A stretch of 64,000 bases of DNA from Leucobacter insecticola (GTDB lineage: Bacteria; Actinomycetota; Actinomycetes; Actinomycetales; Microbacteriaceae), in assembly GCF_011382965.1 (NCBI RefSeq), contig NZ_CP049934.1, forward strand, positions 248,001 through 312,000, given 5' to 3'. Each line of letters begins with the position of its first letter. The first letter of the stretch is position 1. The notes beneath the pieces were generated by a model. The model was given only the letters and a program-made list of their open reading frames with translations. It made no database searches and had not been told where the DNA came from. Positions 1-8,666 of the stretch are shown here, in pieces. The translations under genes and the position numbers were made by a program.

Positions 1-574
1 CGATCACGCAGCTCGGGGATCCCTCGATCCGTTCGATGAATGCGCCCGCCAGGCCGTCGATCGCGAAACCACCTGCGAGCTCGAGTGGTTCGCCGGTTGC
101 GACGTAAGATTCGAGCTCGGCATCGGTGAGATCCGCCGACAGCGTCACTTTCGCTGTATCAACTCCTCCGACAGCGCCACGTACCGCGCCGCCGGTGTGG
201 TCAATGAGCCAGTGCCCGGAGTGCAGCACTCCTGTTTGCCCGCGGTGCTGCTGGGCGCGGCTCAGAGCAACCTCGGGCAGGTGGGGCTTGCCCAGGATCT
301 CGCCGTCGAGCAGAAACATCGAATCGCCGCCAAGCACGAGCCCATCGATTTCACCCGTGCCCGCGACGCCATGCCTGCGCACCACATCTTCGGCTTTGAG
401 TCGCCCCAGATACTCGGTCAGCTCCGGCGCTGAAAGCGCGCGTCCCAGCTCGGCCTCACGCGCCGCGACAGCCGCATCCTCATCAACCTCGGGTGCAAAA
501 CAGATCGGCTCGATCCCCGCACCGCGCAACACGGAAAGCCTGGCGGGTGAGGTCGAGGCAAGATACAGACGCAT
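1..574 (-). CDS. maf: Maf-family nucleotide pyrophosphatase (3' end outside window)
   Basis: About 191 codons are visible from the ATG at 574 to the window edge, without a stop, so the C-terminus is missing. The N-terminus MRLYLASTSPARL carries the S-x-S-P-R-type signature of Maf/YhdE proteins, and residues about 82-96 (LVLGGDSMFLLDGEI) match the family core. Maf proteins hydrolyse canonical or modified nucleoside triphosphates in the cytosol and have been linked to septum arrest. In many actinobacteria maf lies between the acyl-CoA carboxylase beta/epsilon genes and accA3. Here accA3 is 6 kb away on the other strand, separated by an ABC operon, and carboxylase genes may lie off the left edge (inference). 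A TAGAAT box 6 nt before the ATG suggests a leaderless mRNA. Confidence 0.88.
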   Translation of the reverse strand, partial: MRLYLASTSPARLSVLRGAGIEPICFAPEVDEDAAVAAREAELGRALSAPELTEYLGRLKAEDVVRRHGVAGTGEIDGLVLGGDSMFLLDGEILGKPHLPEVALSRAQQHRGQTGVLHSGHWLIDHTGGAVRGAVGGVDTAKVTLSADLTDAELESYVATGEPLELAGGFAIDGLAGAFIERIEGSPSCVI

Positions 575-580
575 GCGCCG

Positions 581-586
581 ATTCTA
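581..586 (-). promoter_or_regulatory. -10 box of leaderless maf promoter
   Basis: TAGAAT on the minus strand with 6 nt to the maf ATG, so transcription should start at or next to the start codon. No Shine-Dalgarno is visible. Confidence 0.55.
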
Positions 587-633
587 TGCGAACAGCAGAC
601 TGATCCTCGAAGCCACATTCACTCACTGCAGCG

Positions 634-1392
634 TTAGTTTGCTCCCGTGATCCTGATATCCGCTCCGCTCGTGTAGCTCGACTCAGGCCCAAGGAGGTAT
701 AGCACCGCACCGGCGATTTCTTCCGGGTGGGCGGCGCGACCCATCGGGATCCTGCTCGCACGCTCCTCGGGAGCATTGGGGCGGCCGGCATCCGCGTGGA
801 TCTCGGTGTGCGTCGTTCCCGGCGACACCGTGTTCACCCGCACCCCGGCGGCCGCGAACTCGCGCGCGGTGCCGAGGCTCAGCATGTTGATCGCCGCTTT
901 GCTCATGGAGTAGGGAACGTAGGTATGTGGTGCTCCGCTGGTCGCAGCACCCGAGGAGACATTCACGATCGAGCCGCCGGATCCGCCAAGCTCCGTCGAC
1001 ATGTGCCTGATCGCGGCTCTCGTCAGCACAATGGGCGCGAGCACATTGAGTCGAAACACGAGCTCGGTCTCCTCGATGGGCGCATCAAGAAAACTGCCGA
1101 TGCGCCCCGTGATTCCCGCGTTATTCACCAGCCCAGTGATGCGACCGAAACGATCGACGGCATCCGGTACAACTCTCTCCGCCGCACCGAGATCCCCCAA
1201 GTCCATCTGCAAAAGCTCGACCCGAGATCCCTCGTCCCGGCACTCAGAGGCCACCCGCTGTGCCTCATCTTCGCGATTGCGGTACACCAGATACAAATCG
1301 TGCCCTGCCAGAGCTAGCCTCCGGGCAGTTGCGGCGCCGATCCCGCGCGTGCCTCCGGTGACGATGGTGACTGGTCGCAGTTCTATGGTCAT
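634..1392 (-). CDS. SDR-family oxidoreductase (FabG-like)
   Basis: 252 residues, the usual length for a classical short-chain dehydrogenase. TGGTRGIG at 12-19 is the NAD(P)-binding glycine motif, NNAG at 90-93 stabilises the fold, and Ser146/147 with Tyr161-x3-Lys165 form the catalytic set. It probably oxidises a hydroxyl or reduces a carbonyl, but the substrate cannot be read from the sequence. It is the last gene of the minus-strand ABC-importer/phosphatase cluster, 21 bp after the phosphatase stop, so it may act on the dephosphorylated product of the imported compound (inference). A CAGAAT element 6 nt upstream of the ATG could also give it its own leaderless transcript. Confidence 0.85.
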   Translation of the reverse strand: MTIELRPVTIVTGGTRGIGAATARRLALAGHDLYLVYRNREDEAQRVASECRDEGSRVELLQMDLGDLGAAERVVPDAVDRFGRITGLVNNAGITGRIGSFLDAPIEETELVFRLNVLAPIVLTRAAIRHMSTELGGSGGSIVNVSSGAATSGAPHTYVPYSMSKAAINMLSLGTAREFAAAGVRVNTVSPGTTHTEIHADAGRPNAPEERASRIPMGRAAHPEEIAGAVLYLLGPESSYTSGADIRITGAN

Positions 1393-1413
1393 GGGACCAT
1401 TCTGGCAGCTTGC

Positions 1414-2316
1414 TCACCCAAGCCCACCTTCGGCGAGTTGCTCGCGCAGCCGAAGGAGATACTCGGTGAACTGGTGCGGCTCGAGTGCAGACGGGAAATC
1501 CGCGGGAAGTTGCCCTCCGCGCACATTCGCGAGCAGAAAGGTCTGTCGCTCGTTATCGCTGCCTCCGCCGTGCCCTCCCTCATCAACGTGGCCGTGATCG
1601 GTGGTGACTGCAACAATCCAAATCTCATTGTGTGCAGCAACACGGGCATCGATGGCGTTCAGCAGGAGCGAAACCCGCGCATCAGTGAGTTCCACGGCCT
1701 CTGCGTACTCGCGCGTCTGAACCCCAAAATAGTGGCCAGCATCGTCCGTATGACAGAAGTAAACAAAACTCACGTCAGGCCCGCCATACTCGATTGCGAC
1801 GCGAGCCCGCTGAGCAATCTCGGGGTCAATGACACGGTACCCGTAGAGTTCTCCGTTGAGGCTGACGATATGGTGCTGTCCAAGAGCGAGCTGCTCGGGT
1901 CGGTGCGCAATGATCGGTCCGAGGCCAGCGGGGTCGGCAATATTGGGCCACCCGGCAGCGACGTACGTCGTGGTTCTCGGATCCCGTTGCCACGCCTTCG
2001 TCAGGAAGTCCGGGCATTGCGCGAGACGATTGCCGCGCATGGCGTTGTCGCGGATCCCGTGCTCGGCATGGGTGGATCCGGTCAGGATCGAGGCCCAGCC
2101 TGGCCCGGAAATTGTCGGTACCTCGACCTGGGATTCGAGAAAACCGCCTGTCTCCACGAGAGCATTAAGGGTGGGTGCAAGACCTGTTCCGAAGGCCCGG
2201 TCGATCCGCAGCCCATCGATGCCGATCAGGATCAGCTTCACAACCGGTGTTGCTGCGCCGTCGAGGCCATCAGAATCCCCGCTCAACCGGGACCGAGTAT
2301 TGGGAAGCTGGCTCAT
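1414..2316 (-). CDS. Alkaline phosphatase superfamily phosphodiesterase (cytosolic)
   Basis: 300 residues of the type I phosphodiesterase/nucleotide pyrophosphatase family (alkaline phosphatase superfamily). IDGLRID near residue 33 supplies the first metal ligand. PTISGPGW near residue 62 is the nucleophile loop, and TDHGHVDEGGHGG near 240 gives further metal ligands. Where nucleotide pyrophosphatases have Thr, the aligned residue here is Ser. No signal peptide or membrane segment is present, so it should act in the cytosol. Its ATG overlaps the stop of the upstream ABC ATPase (ATGA at 2313-2316), so the two are translationally coupled. This suggests that the imported solute is its substrate, a phosphate ester or phosphonate (inference). 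Confidence 0.85.
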   Translation of the reverse strand: MSQLPNTRSRLSGDSDGLDGAATPVVKLILIGIDGLRIDRAFGTGLAPTLNALVETGGFLESQVEVPTISGPGWASILTGSTHAEHGIRDNAMRGNRLAQCPDFLTKAWQRDPRTTTYVAAGWPNIADPAGLGPIIAHRPEQLALGQHHIVSLNGELYGYRVIDPEIAQRARVAIEYGGPDVSFVYFCHTDDAGHYFGVQTREYAEAVELTDARVSLLLNAIDARVAAHNEIWIVAVTTDHGHVDEGGHGGGSDNERQTFLLANVRGGQLPADFPSALEPHQFTEYLLRLREQLAEGGLG

Positions 2317-3446
2317 ACCAACACCTCCGTCTCAGAAGAGATGCCAGCTATCGTCCCCGCCAATGACGCAGCAGGTGCCTCATTTTTCGCCGCCGCGAAG
2401 CCGGAGTGAGGACGTGTGGTTCGCTCGAGCCCGACACCAACGTACTCGCCGATGCGGAACTCTCCCGCGCGACCGGTGGGAATGTCCACCCGCAACGGCA
2501 CGACCTGCTGAACCGTATCGAGGTATAGGCTCGTAAAGCCTCCGCGCAGTGTCACATCGACAATCTTTCCGCTCGCACCACCCGGGACGACCCGCAGATC
2601 CTCGGGCCGAATGAGGATCTTGCCCGCAGCGTCGATGGTCACCTCGCTTCGCGCAACCACGTTGCCAAACACGCGCACGCTCGTATCGGTGATGGTCTCA
2701 GGTGTGACGCGGTTCATCGTCCCGATGAAGTCCGCGACGAAGGAGGACTCCGGGCGCCGGTAGATCTCCTGCGGGGTGCCCAGTTGCACGATCCTCCCCG
2801 CGTGCATCACAGCGACGCGGTCAGACATCGCGAGCGCCTCTTCCTGATCGTGCGTCACCATGATGGTCGTGGTGCCGCGTTCTCGATGGATCCGCACGAT
2901 CTCGTCGCGCAGCCTGTCTCTCACAATCGCGTCGAGCGCCGAGAGAGGTTCGTCCAGCAGCAGGACCGCCGGCGCGACCACGAGGGCTCGGGCGAGCGCG
3001 ATCCGCTGCTGTTGACCACCCGAGAGCTGATGCGGATACTTCTGCGAGTGTTCGACAAGCCCCACAAGATCAAGGAGTTCCGCGACTCGTTCCTTTCGTT
3101 CCTGCCGAGGGATCCGCCGCACCTTGAGCCCAAACTCGACGTTCTGTTCCGCCGTCAAGTGCGGAAAGAGGGAGTACTGCTGGAAGACAATTCCGGCACC
3201 GCGTCGCCTGGCAGGAGTGTCAGTAACGTCAACGTCGTTGATGCTGACGCGACCGCTCGTGGGCTGTTCGAAGCCACCGATGATCTTCAGCGCCGTCGAC
3301 TTGCCGCATCCTGAGGGGCCCAGCAGCGTGATCAGTTCGCCGGGACGCACATGAAGCTCAACCCCGCAAAGCACTTGTTTCTCACCAAAATTCTTGGACA
3401 CTGCAGAAAGCGAGAGCCCACTCGGGGCATCATTCGAGCAAACCAT
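2313..3446 (-). CDS. ABC importer ATP-binding protein (CUT1/Fe/polyamine type)
   Basis: 377 residues. Walker A GPSGCGKST at about 43-51, Q-loop FQQYSLF, signature LSGGQQQR, Walker B LLLDEP and switch His in VTHDQEE are all intact, so it should hydrolyse ATP. The last 120 residues form a TOBE-like regulatory domain, as in the spermidine/putrescine, iron and 2-aminoethylphosphonate importers. AAAGGA lies 6 nt before the ATG. It is the fourth gene of a minus-strand operon, after the binding protein and two permeases, and its stop overlaps the phosphatase start. Substrate class is unresolved; the downstream phosphatase argues for a phosphorus-containing compound. Confidence 0.9.
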   Translation of the reverse strand: MVCSNDAPSGLSLSAVSKNFGEKQVLCGVELHVRPGELITLLGPSGCGKSTALKIIGGFEQPTSGRVSINDVDVTDTPARRRGAGIVFQQYSLFPHLTAEQNVEFGLKVRRIPRQERKERVAELLDLVGLVEHSQKYPHQLSGGQQQRIALARALVVAPAVLLLDEPLSALDAIVRDRLRDEIVRIHRERGTTTIMVTHDQEEALAMSDRVAVMHAGRIVQLGTPQEIYRRPESSFVADFIGTMNRVTPETITDTSVRVFGNVVARSEVTIDAAGKILIRPEDLRVVPGGASGKIVDVTLRGGFTSLYLDTVQQVVPLRVDIPTGRAGEFRIGEYVGVGLERTTRPHSGFAAAKNEAPAASLAGTIAGISSETEVLV

Positions 3447-3456
3447 GAGATTCCTT

Positions 3457-4239
3457 TCAAAGAACTAACGGGACAGTTCGTGAGCCGGCGGTTCTGTTGC
3501 GCGATGCAACGACCATCCCAGCCATAATCAGCCACGACCCAACAATGGTGATAAAGCTGAGCGCTGCGGCAAGTCGGACCTGCGATTGCCCGAGCTGGAT
3601 CAGCAGCGTCGGAAAGGTGTTGTGCAGCAGAAGCGAGGCCATCACGAGTTCACCCGAGGCCATCATCACGACCAGGAGCGATCCGGATATCATCGAGGCT
3701 CGCAAGTTCGGCAAGACGACGGTGAAGAACGTTCGCATGGGACTTGCCCCTAAGCTCGCGCCTGCCACGAAGAGCGTCGGCAGTTCGAGGGAGCGCAGAC
3801 CGCTATCGACTGTTCGGTAGAGAAACGGCAGGGTCATCAGCACATAAAACGGCACGAGGCTATAGAGACTGACGAAGAACCCCGGAAACAGCGGCCGCAG
3901 CACGAGATTGACACCGCCGACCAGCGCAATCGCCGGGATCACGTATGGCAGCAGCGACGCGGTCTCGGCCAACGGCAGCGATCGGGGCGAACGCAGGTGC
4001 ATCCAGACGAGTGACGGCACGACCAGAAGATACCCCACCACCACCGTGAGGAGCGTGAGGAACACAGTGTTCATAATTGGCTCGATTGCGCGTTTGGTGA
4101 GCAGCAACTCCAGCACCGGTTCGAGGGTGAAGCCGGTCGTCGCGGAACTGAACCCGAAGACCCCGACCGCGATCAGCGGGAGGACTGCGCAGATCAGAAA
4201 CCCCAGGAGCACGGAAACAGGCAGGACGCGTCGGATCAT
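3457..4239 (-). CDS. ABC importer permease (second subunit)
   Basis: About 260 residues with six predicted membrane helices. A BPD_transp_1 cytoplasmic loop (LFVAGASLGASPMRTFFTVVLPNL, the EAA-G motif that docks on the ATPase) lies in the C-terminal half. The ATG at 4239 is preferred over the in-frame GTG at 4248: GAGGTGG sits 5-6 nt before this ATG and the ATG overlaps the upstream stop as ATGA (4236-4239), whereas the GTG lies inside the Shine-Dalgarno itself. It pairs with the first permease to form the transmembrane channel. Confidence 0.88.
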   Translation of the reverse strand: MIRRVLPVSVLLGFLICAVLPLIAVGVFGFSSATTGFTLEPVLELLLTKRAIEPIMNTVFLTLLTVVVGYLLVVPSLVWMHLRSPRSLPLAETASLLPYVIPAIALVGGVNLVLRPLFPGFFVSLYSLVPFYVLMTLPFLYRTVDSGLRSLELPTLFVAGASLGASPMRTFFTVVLPNLRASMISGSLLVVMMASGELVMASLLLHNTFPTLLIQLGQSQVRLAAALSFITIVGSWLIMAGMVVASRNRTAGSRTVPLVL

Positions 4240-5201
4240 GCGGTCCACCTCGTTGCCCGCTTGAGCAGAACCCCACGCAGGCCCATGGCGAGAAGCATGA
4301 CCAAAACCATCACGCTGATGAGCGCCGACGCAAGCCCCTGATTCAGCAGCACATTGCCTGATAAGAAGTACCCAATTGAGATGGGCAAGAGGTTTGCTGC
4401 TCCACCAGCCATCGCATACGCGGCCGCGTATCCACTAAACGCATTCGCGAACAGCAGCAAGAAACCTCCCGCCAGCGAGGGCGCCAGGATCGGCATGACG
4501 ATCGAGAACAGCACGCGAACGCCCCCGGCACCGAGGCTCTGCCCGCTTTCCACCCATTCCTTACGGACCCCCTGAATCGCAGGGATCGCGAGAATCGCCA
4601 TGAGAGGCATTTGAAAGTAGAGGTACGCGACTGCGATTCCCCAGAACGAGCCCACCGGCAGTACCTCGTTGAGCGAGAAACCAAACAGTTGTTGCAGCCA
4701 CACCGTCAAGAGGCCCTGCGCACCGATGAGTGAGATGAAGGCGTACGCCAGTGGCGGCCCACCCATCTGGGAAGCGACGGCCGCGAGCGAGGTGACGGTT
4801 CTGTGGAGCCAGGCCGGGCGTTCCATTTGGGTGAGCGCCCAGCCCAGTATCAGGCCAAGGATGCCCCCAACACCGGCGGTGAAAAGCGACAGGTTCACGG
4901 AGTTTTGGACTGCGGCGAGGTACTGGGGTTTGCCAAGCTGGGCCACATTCTCGAACGTGAGCTGCCCGTCCGCTCCCACGAACGCTTTCACGAGCGTGAC
5001 GACGAGCGGAACAGCGAGGAACAGTGCAATGAAGGCGAAGTAGGGCAGCGATCCGAGGAGGTTCCGCAGATCACGGCGTCGGCTCTGCCGAACTGCAGCC
5101 GGCGCGATCTTGCCTGTCCCGTTCGCCTGGCTCGGCTGGCTCGGCGGCGCCGTGTACACGGGGAGCACCGCTGTCGGCGTGTTCAATTCCGCGATAGCCA
5201 T
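4236..5201 (-). CDS. ABC importer permease (first subunit)
   Basis: 321 residues with a charged cytoplasmic N-terminus (RRRDLRNLLG) followed by about six transmembrane helices. The EAA-type coupling loop WVESGQSLGAGGVRVLFSIVMPIL is near residue 220. It starts 9 bp after the binding-protein gene and overlaps the second permease by 4 bp, so the four transport genes form one tightly spaced operon. As in other Fe/polyamine-type importers, the two permeases are distinct and should heterodimerise in the membrane. Confidence 0.88.
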   Translation of the reverse strand: MAIAELNTPTAVLPVYTAPPSQPSQANGTGKIAPAAVRQSRRRDLRNLLGSLPYFAFIALFLAVPLVVTLVKAFVGADGQLTFENVAQLGKPQYLAAVQNSVNLSLFTAGVGGILGLILGWALTQMERPAWLHRTVTSLAAVASQMGGPPLAYAFISLIGAQGLLTVWLQQLFGFSLNEVLPVGSFWGIAVAYLYFQMPLMAILAIPAIQGVRKEWVESGQSLGAGGVRVLFSIVMPILAPSLAGGFLLLFANAFSGYAAAYAMAGGAANLLPISIGYFLSGNVLLNQGLASALISVMVLVMLLAMGLRGVLLKRATRWTA

Positions 5202-5210
5202 TCGGTGCCC

Positions 5211-6371
5211 TTAGAAACCCATCTTGCTTGCGACGCGGTCGCCCCACTCTTCGGTGATGAGTGTCGTCGCCGCCTCGTTATCGGCGGCGCTCGGGAAAAC
5301 GATCTGTTCGACGATTTCCGCGTCCGGCAACTTGTCAAGCACGTTCGCCGGGATCGCGTCGCGCTCAACAAGCGACTGATAACGAGCCGGGATCGCGCCC
5401 GATTTTGCGTAGGACACTGCTCCCTCGTCGCTGAGCAGCCACTCAATCCACAGCGCGCCTGCGTTCGGCTGCGGGCTGTCGATCGTCAGAGGCTGCGCGT
5501 AGTAGGTTCCGTAGACACCATCAGATGGCGTCGTTACTTGGAGGTCGACCCCGGACGCCTTCATCTCTTCGACGATCCCGGGGAAGTTGAAGTTCCAATC
5601 GAGCACCACCGCTGCTTCACCAGTCGCAAGCATTTGCGCGCCAGTGTCACCCGAGACCAAGTAGCCATCTGCGGCGAGATCCTCGAAGAACTCGATCCCC
5701 TTTTCGATATCGCCGATGCTGCCGCCGTTTGCGAGCCCCGCTGCGAACACTGCCGCAAGCTGCGATGCACCCTTTCGCGGGTCACCCATGGCGATTTGCC
5801 CCTTGTACTGGGGATCCTTGAGGTCAGCCCAGGTCTTCGGAACATCAACCTTGTTCGCGTCAACGCCGATGCTCATCACGCCGTAGTAGGCCGCGACCCA
5901 TTTGCCATCCGGGTCTTTCAGCGCTTTCGGCACCTCGTCGACGGTCGAGGGCACGTAGGTGGCGAGAAGGTTTTCGTCGATGGCCTGCTTCGTGAACGTC
6001 GCACCGATGTCGAGCACGTCGGGCTGTGTCGCCTGTCCCTGCAGCGTCCGCACGGCTTCGAGCTCCTCGGCGCTCGACCCTTCAGGGTTCGAGACCTCGA
6101 CCTCAATACCGTACTTGTTCGTAAACCCCTCAAACGATTCCCCGTAGTTTGCCCAGCTCTCGGGGTAAGCGATGAGGTGCACTTTGCCCTCTTCTTTGGC
6201 AAGCTTCGTGATTTCTTCGAGGGAATTGCCAAGTTCACTCGCACTGCCCCCGCCTGCTCCCGCGGTGTCGGAGCACGCGGAGGTGCCGAGAAGTGCCACT
6301 GCAAGAACCACGGCACCTGCGGCACGTAGTGTCACACCAACTGTTCGCTTTGTTCCAGTCATTCGACGCAA
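5211..6371 (-). CDS. ABC importer substrate-binding lipoprotein
   Basis: 386 residues. The N-terminus has basic residues, a hydrophobic stretch and LLGTSAC-SD, a lipoprotein-type cleavage site with an atypical -3 residue, followed by a Gly/Ala/Ser linker. The rest resembles class I/III extracellular solute-binding proteins of the iron, polyamine and phosphonate group. A TTG start is used: GGGAG lies about 6 nt before it, while the in-frame ATG at 6362 would leave too long a gap. It is the first gene of the importer operon, and its promoter must lie in the 6372-6747 region shared with divergent accA3. The ligand cannot be deduced. Confidence 0.85.
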   Translation of the reverse strand: MRRMTGTKRTVGVTLRAAGAVVLAVALLGTSACSDTAGAGGGSASELGNSLEEITKLAKEEGKVHLIAYPESWANYGESFEGFTNKYGIEVEVSNPEGSSAEELEAVRTLQGQATQPDVLDIGATFTKQAIDENLLATYVPSTVDEVPKALKDPDGKWVAAYYGVMSIGVDANKVDVPKTWADLKDPQYKGQIAMGDPRKGASQLAAVFAAGLANGGSIGDIEKGIEFFEDLAADGYLVSGDTGAQMLATGEAAVVLDWNFNFPGIVEEMKASGVDLQVTTPSDGVYGTYYAQPLTIDSPQPNAGALWIEWLLSDEGAVSYAKSGAIPARYQSLVERDAIPANVLDKLPDAEIVEQIVFPSAADNEAATTLITEEWGDRVASKMGF

Positions 6372-6560
6372 GAGTATCTCCCTGAAAGTTGCTATTTGGT
6401 CCTACGTTTCAAGAGTCTCCACGGCCCGGCTTGCCCAAAGGTGTCCCGAAAGTGGATCAGCAGTGAACACACCATGCCAACTCAGCGAAGCCCACAGCGA
6501 CACTGAGTGAAAGAATGCACAACCCATTGACTTTTGCAGGGTTCCCGCTCAGGGGCGGAA

Positions 6561-6618
6561 TTCGGGTGTCACGGATGTGTACCAAAACGCTGGCTATTAC
6601 ACATCTGTGACACCTGAG
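6561..6618. repeat. Dispersed 58-bp palindromic repeat, copy 1
   Basis: A 22-nt arm, 14-nt centre and 22-nt arm, starting TTCGGGTGTCACG and ending GTGACACCTGAG. The same architecture and nearly the same sequence occur at 47365-47422, including an AACGC core in the centre. The arms pair with only a few mismatches. It encodes nothing. A REP-like element or a regulator-binding dyad are the alternatives. Confidence 0.8.
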
Positions 6619-6734
6619 CTATAGCGGCAGTGAGATAAGTCAGCCCAGCGCGACCCAGAACCACGGGCGACATCCACACATGATTCTCTTGAATCTTTGT
6701 GCAATATATCCAAGGCTTGCCCCCCTCCCTCGAA

Positions 6735-6740
6735 TAGGCT
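6735..6740 (+). promoter_or_regulatory. -10 box of leaderless accA3 promoter
   Basis: TAGGCT followed by 7 nt and the ATG of accA3. No ribosome-binding site lies in between, which favours a leaderless transcript. Confidence 0.5.
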
Positions 6741-6747
6741 GGAACTC

Positions 6748-8514
6748 ATGTCGCGTATTCGTAAAGTGCTCGTCGCCAACCGCGGTGAGATCGCCGTCCG
6801 CATTATCCGTGCCGCCGCAGACAGCGGCATTGCCTCCGTCGCCGTGTACGCGGATCAGGATCGGGATGCCATGCACGCCCAGCTCGCTGACGAGGCCTAT
6901 GCCCTCGGCGGTAGCACCAGCGCCGAAACCTACCTGGTGATCGACAAGATCCTGGCCGTGGCAAGGCGTTCCGGCGCTGATGCCGTGCACCCGGGCTACG
7001 GCTTTCTCGCCGAGAACGCGGACTTCGCTCGCGCCGTTGTTGCGGCAGGACTCACCTGGATCGGGCCGAGCGCCGAGGCGATCGAACGACTCGGAGACAA
7101 AGTGTCGGCGCGCCACGTCGCCGAGAAGGTCAATGCACCACTCGCACCGGGCACCAGCGATCCCGTTAAGGACGCATCCGAGGTCATCGCCTTTGCTGAC
7201 GAGCACGGTCTGCCCGTCGCGATCAAGGCCGCGTTTGGCGGCGGCGGCCGCGGCCTCAAGGTCGCCTACGAGCGTGACGAGATCGCAGAACTCTTCGATT
7301 CGGCCACCCGTGAGGCGATCACCGCGTTCGGACGTGGCGAGTGCTTCGTCGAGAAATACCTAGAGAAGCCGCGCCACGTTGAGACCCAGTGCCTCGCTGA
7401 CCAGCATGGAAACGTTGTCGTCATCTCAACTCGCGACTGTTCACTGCAGCGCCGCCACCAGAAGCTCGTGGAGGAGGCGCCCGCGCCGTTCCTCACCGAT
7501 GAGCAGAACGCCGAACTGTACCGCGCTTCGAAGGCAATTCTCCGCGAGGTCGGTTACGTGGGTGCTGGTACCTGCGAGTTCCTCGTTGCGCTCGATGGCA
7601 CCGTTTCATTCCTCGAGGTGAACACCCGCCTGCAGGTCGAGCACCCAGTGTCCGAAGAGATCACCGGCATCGATCTGGTGCGCGAACAGTTCCGCATCGC
7701 CGAGGGCGGGGCTATCGACTACGCGGATCCGGTCGCCCACGGGCACTCATTCGAGTTCAGGCTCAACGGTGAGGATCCCGGCAACGGCTTTCTGCCTGCC
7801 CCCGGCCCCGTCACCCTGTTCAAGGCGGCGTCAGGCCCCGGCGTGCGCGTCGATACGGGCGTCACCTCGGGCGACGTCGTTTCCGGTTCTTTCGATTCGC
7901 TGCTCGGCAAGCTCATTGTCACCGGTGCCACCCGCGAGCAAGCGCTCGAGCGCGCCCGCCGCGCCCTCGACGAGTTTGAAGTGATCGGGCTTCCCACCGT
8001 GCTCCCGTTCCACCGCAAGATCGTGCGCGATCCCGCGTTCACCGCCACCGACGGCCGCTTTGGCGTCTACACGCTCTGGATCGAGAACGAGTTCGAGAAC
8101 AACATCGAGCCGTGGGTGGGTGAGGTTGAACAGCTCAGCGCCGATCCGAAGCGCCAGAATGTGGTGGTCGAGGTTGCCGGCCGTCGCGTCGAGGTCACCA
8201 TGCCCGCAACGCTGCTGCCCCTCGTCGACCAGGAGGTCACCCGCGGCCCCGCCCCGAAGCGGGCCAAGGGATCCGGGACCGCCTCCGCAACGGGCGACTC
8301 AGTCTCTGCCCCCATGCAGGCAACCGTAGTGAAGGTCGCGGTTGAAGACGGCCAGGCCGTCGCAGAGGGCGACCTCGTCGTGGTGCTTGAGGCAATGAAG
8401 ATGGAACAGTCGATCTACGCCCACCGCGACGGTGTGGTGAATGGCATCGACGCACCGGTCGGGCAGACGGTGCCCAACGGTCACCTGTTGCTGTCGATCG
8501 TTGACGCGGAGTAG
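6748..8514 (+). CDS. accA3: Acyl-CoA carboxylase alpha subunit (biotin carboxylase + BCCP)
   Basis: 588 residues from the ATG at 6748 ([19 protein letters not shown]). The N-terminal biotin carboxylase N-domain is followed by ATP-grasp (FGGGGRGLK near residue 170, [15 protein letters not shown] near 295) and a C-terminal biotinyl domain with EAMKMEQ, whose Lys is the biotin attachment site. It carboxylates biotin with ATP and bicarbonate for transfer to acetyl- or propionyl-CoA by separate beta subunits, feeding fatty-acid synthesis. The upstream in-frame ATG at 6697 is rejected because the family begins at the chosen start and a leaderless -10 box precedes it. No beta subunit is in the window. 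Confidence 0.93.
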   Translation: MSRIRKVLVANRGEIAVRIIRAAADSGIASVAVYADQDRDAMHAQLADEAYALGGSTSAETYLVIDKILAVARRSGADAVHPGYGFLAENADFARAVVAAGLTWIGPSAEAIERLGDKVSARHVAEKVNAPLAPGTSDPVKDASEVIAFADEHGLPVAIKAAFGGGGRGLKVAYERDEIAELFDSATREAITAFGRGECFVEKYLEKPRHVETQCLADQHGNVVVISTRDCSLQRRHQKLVEEAPAPFLTDEQNAELYRASKAILREVGYVGAGTCEFLVALDGTVSFLEVNTRLQVEHPVSEEITGIDLVREQFRIAEGGAIDYADPVAHGHSFEFRLNGEDPGNGFLPAPGPVTLFKAASGPGVRVDTGVTSGDVVSGSFDSLLGKLIVTGATREQALERARRALDEFEVIGLPTVLPFHRKIVRDPAFTATDGRFGVYTLWIENEFENNIEPWVGEVEQLSADPKRQNVVVEVAGRRVEVTMPATLLPLVDQEVTRGPAPKRAKGSGTASATGDSVSAPMQATVVKVAVEDGQAVAEGDLVVVLEAMKMEQSIYAHRDGVVNGIDAPVGQTVPNGHLLLSIVDAE

Positions 8515-8548
8515 CGTGCCCCGAGTTCCCGCAGCCGGGCTCCAATAA

Positions 8549-8642
8549 GACGAGCGTCCCCCAACCCGACGAGCGTCCCCCATTTCGACGGTTTCCACAA
8601 CGTGGGTTTGGGGAACACTCGTCGGTTTGGGGGACATTCGTC
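8549..8642. repeat. Composite palindromic repeat of 19-bp units
   Basis: The left arm (8549-8581) is a tandem of GACGAGCGTCCCCCAACCC and a near-copy. The right arm (8610-8642) is the inverted counterpart (GGGGAACACTCGTC then GGTTTGGGGGACATTCGTC). The arms match with a few substitutions around a 28-bp centre. It lies between the convergent accA3 and Eis-like genes and could form a long hairpin in both transcripts. No T-tract follows, so it is not a canonical terminator. Confidence 0.8.
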
Positions 8643-8666
8643 ATTTCGCGCCGTCCGAGCGAGCCG

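Larger units (their letters stand above)
6372..6747. other. Divergent intergenic region with 58-bp palindromic repeat
   Basis: 376 bp between the importer operon (minus) and accA3 (plus). No open frame here looks like a gene. It contains the palindromic repeat at 6561-6618 and the leaderless accA3 promoter at its right end. It must also hold the importer promoter, which I could not pinpoint. Confidence 0.6.

Noticed and set aside
126..650. Forward-strand open frames over the maf region
   Set aside because: The reverse strand encodes recognisable Maf motifs over the same bases; the forward frames have no family resemblance or start signals.
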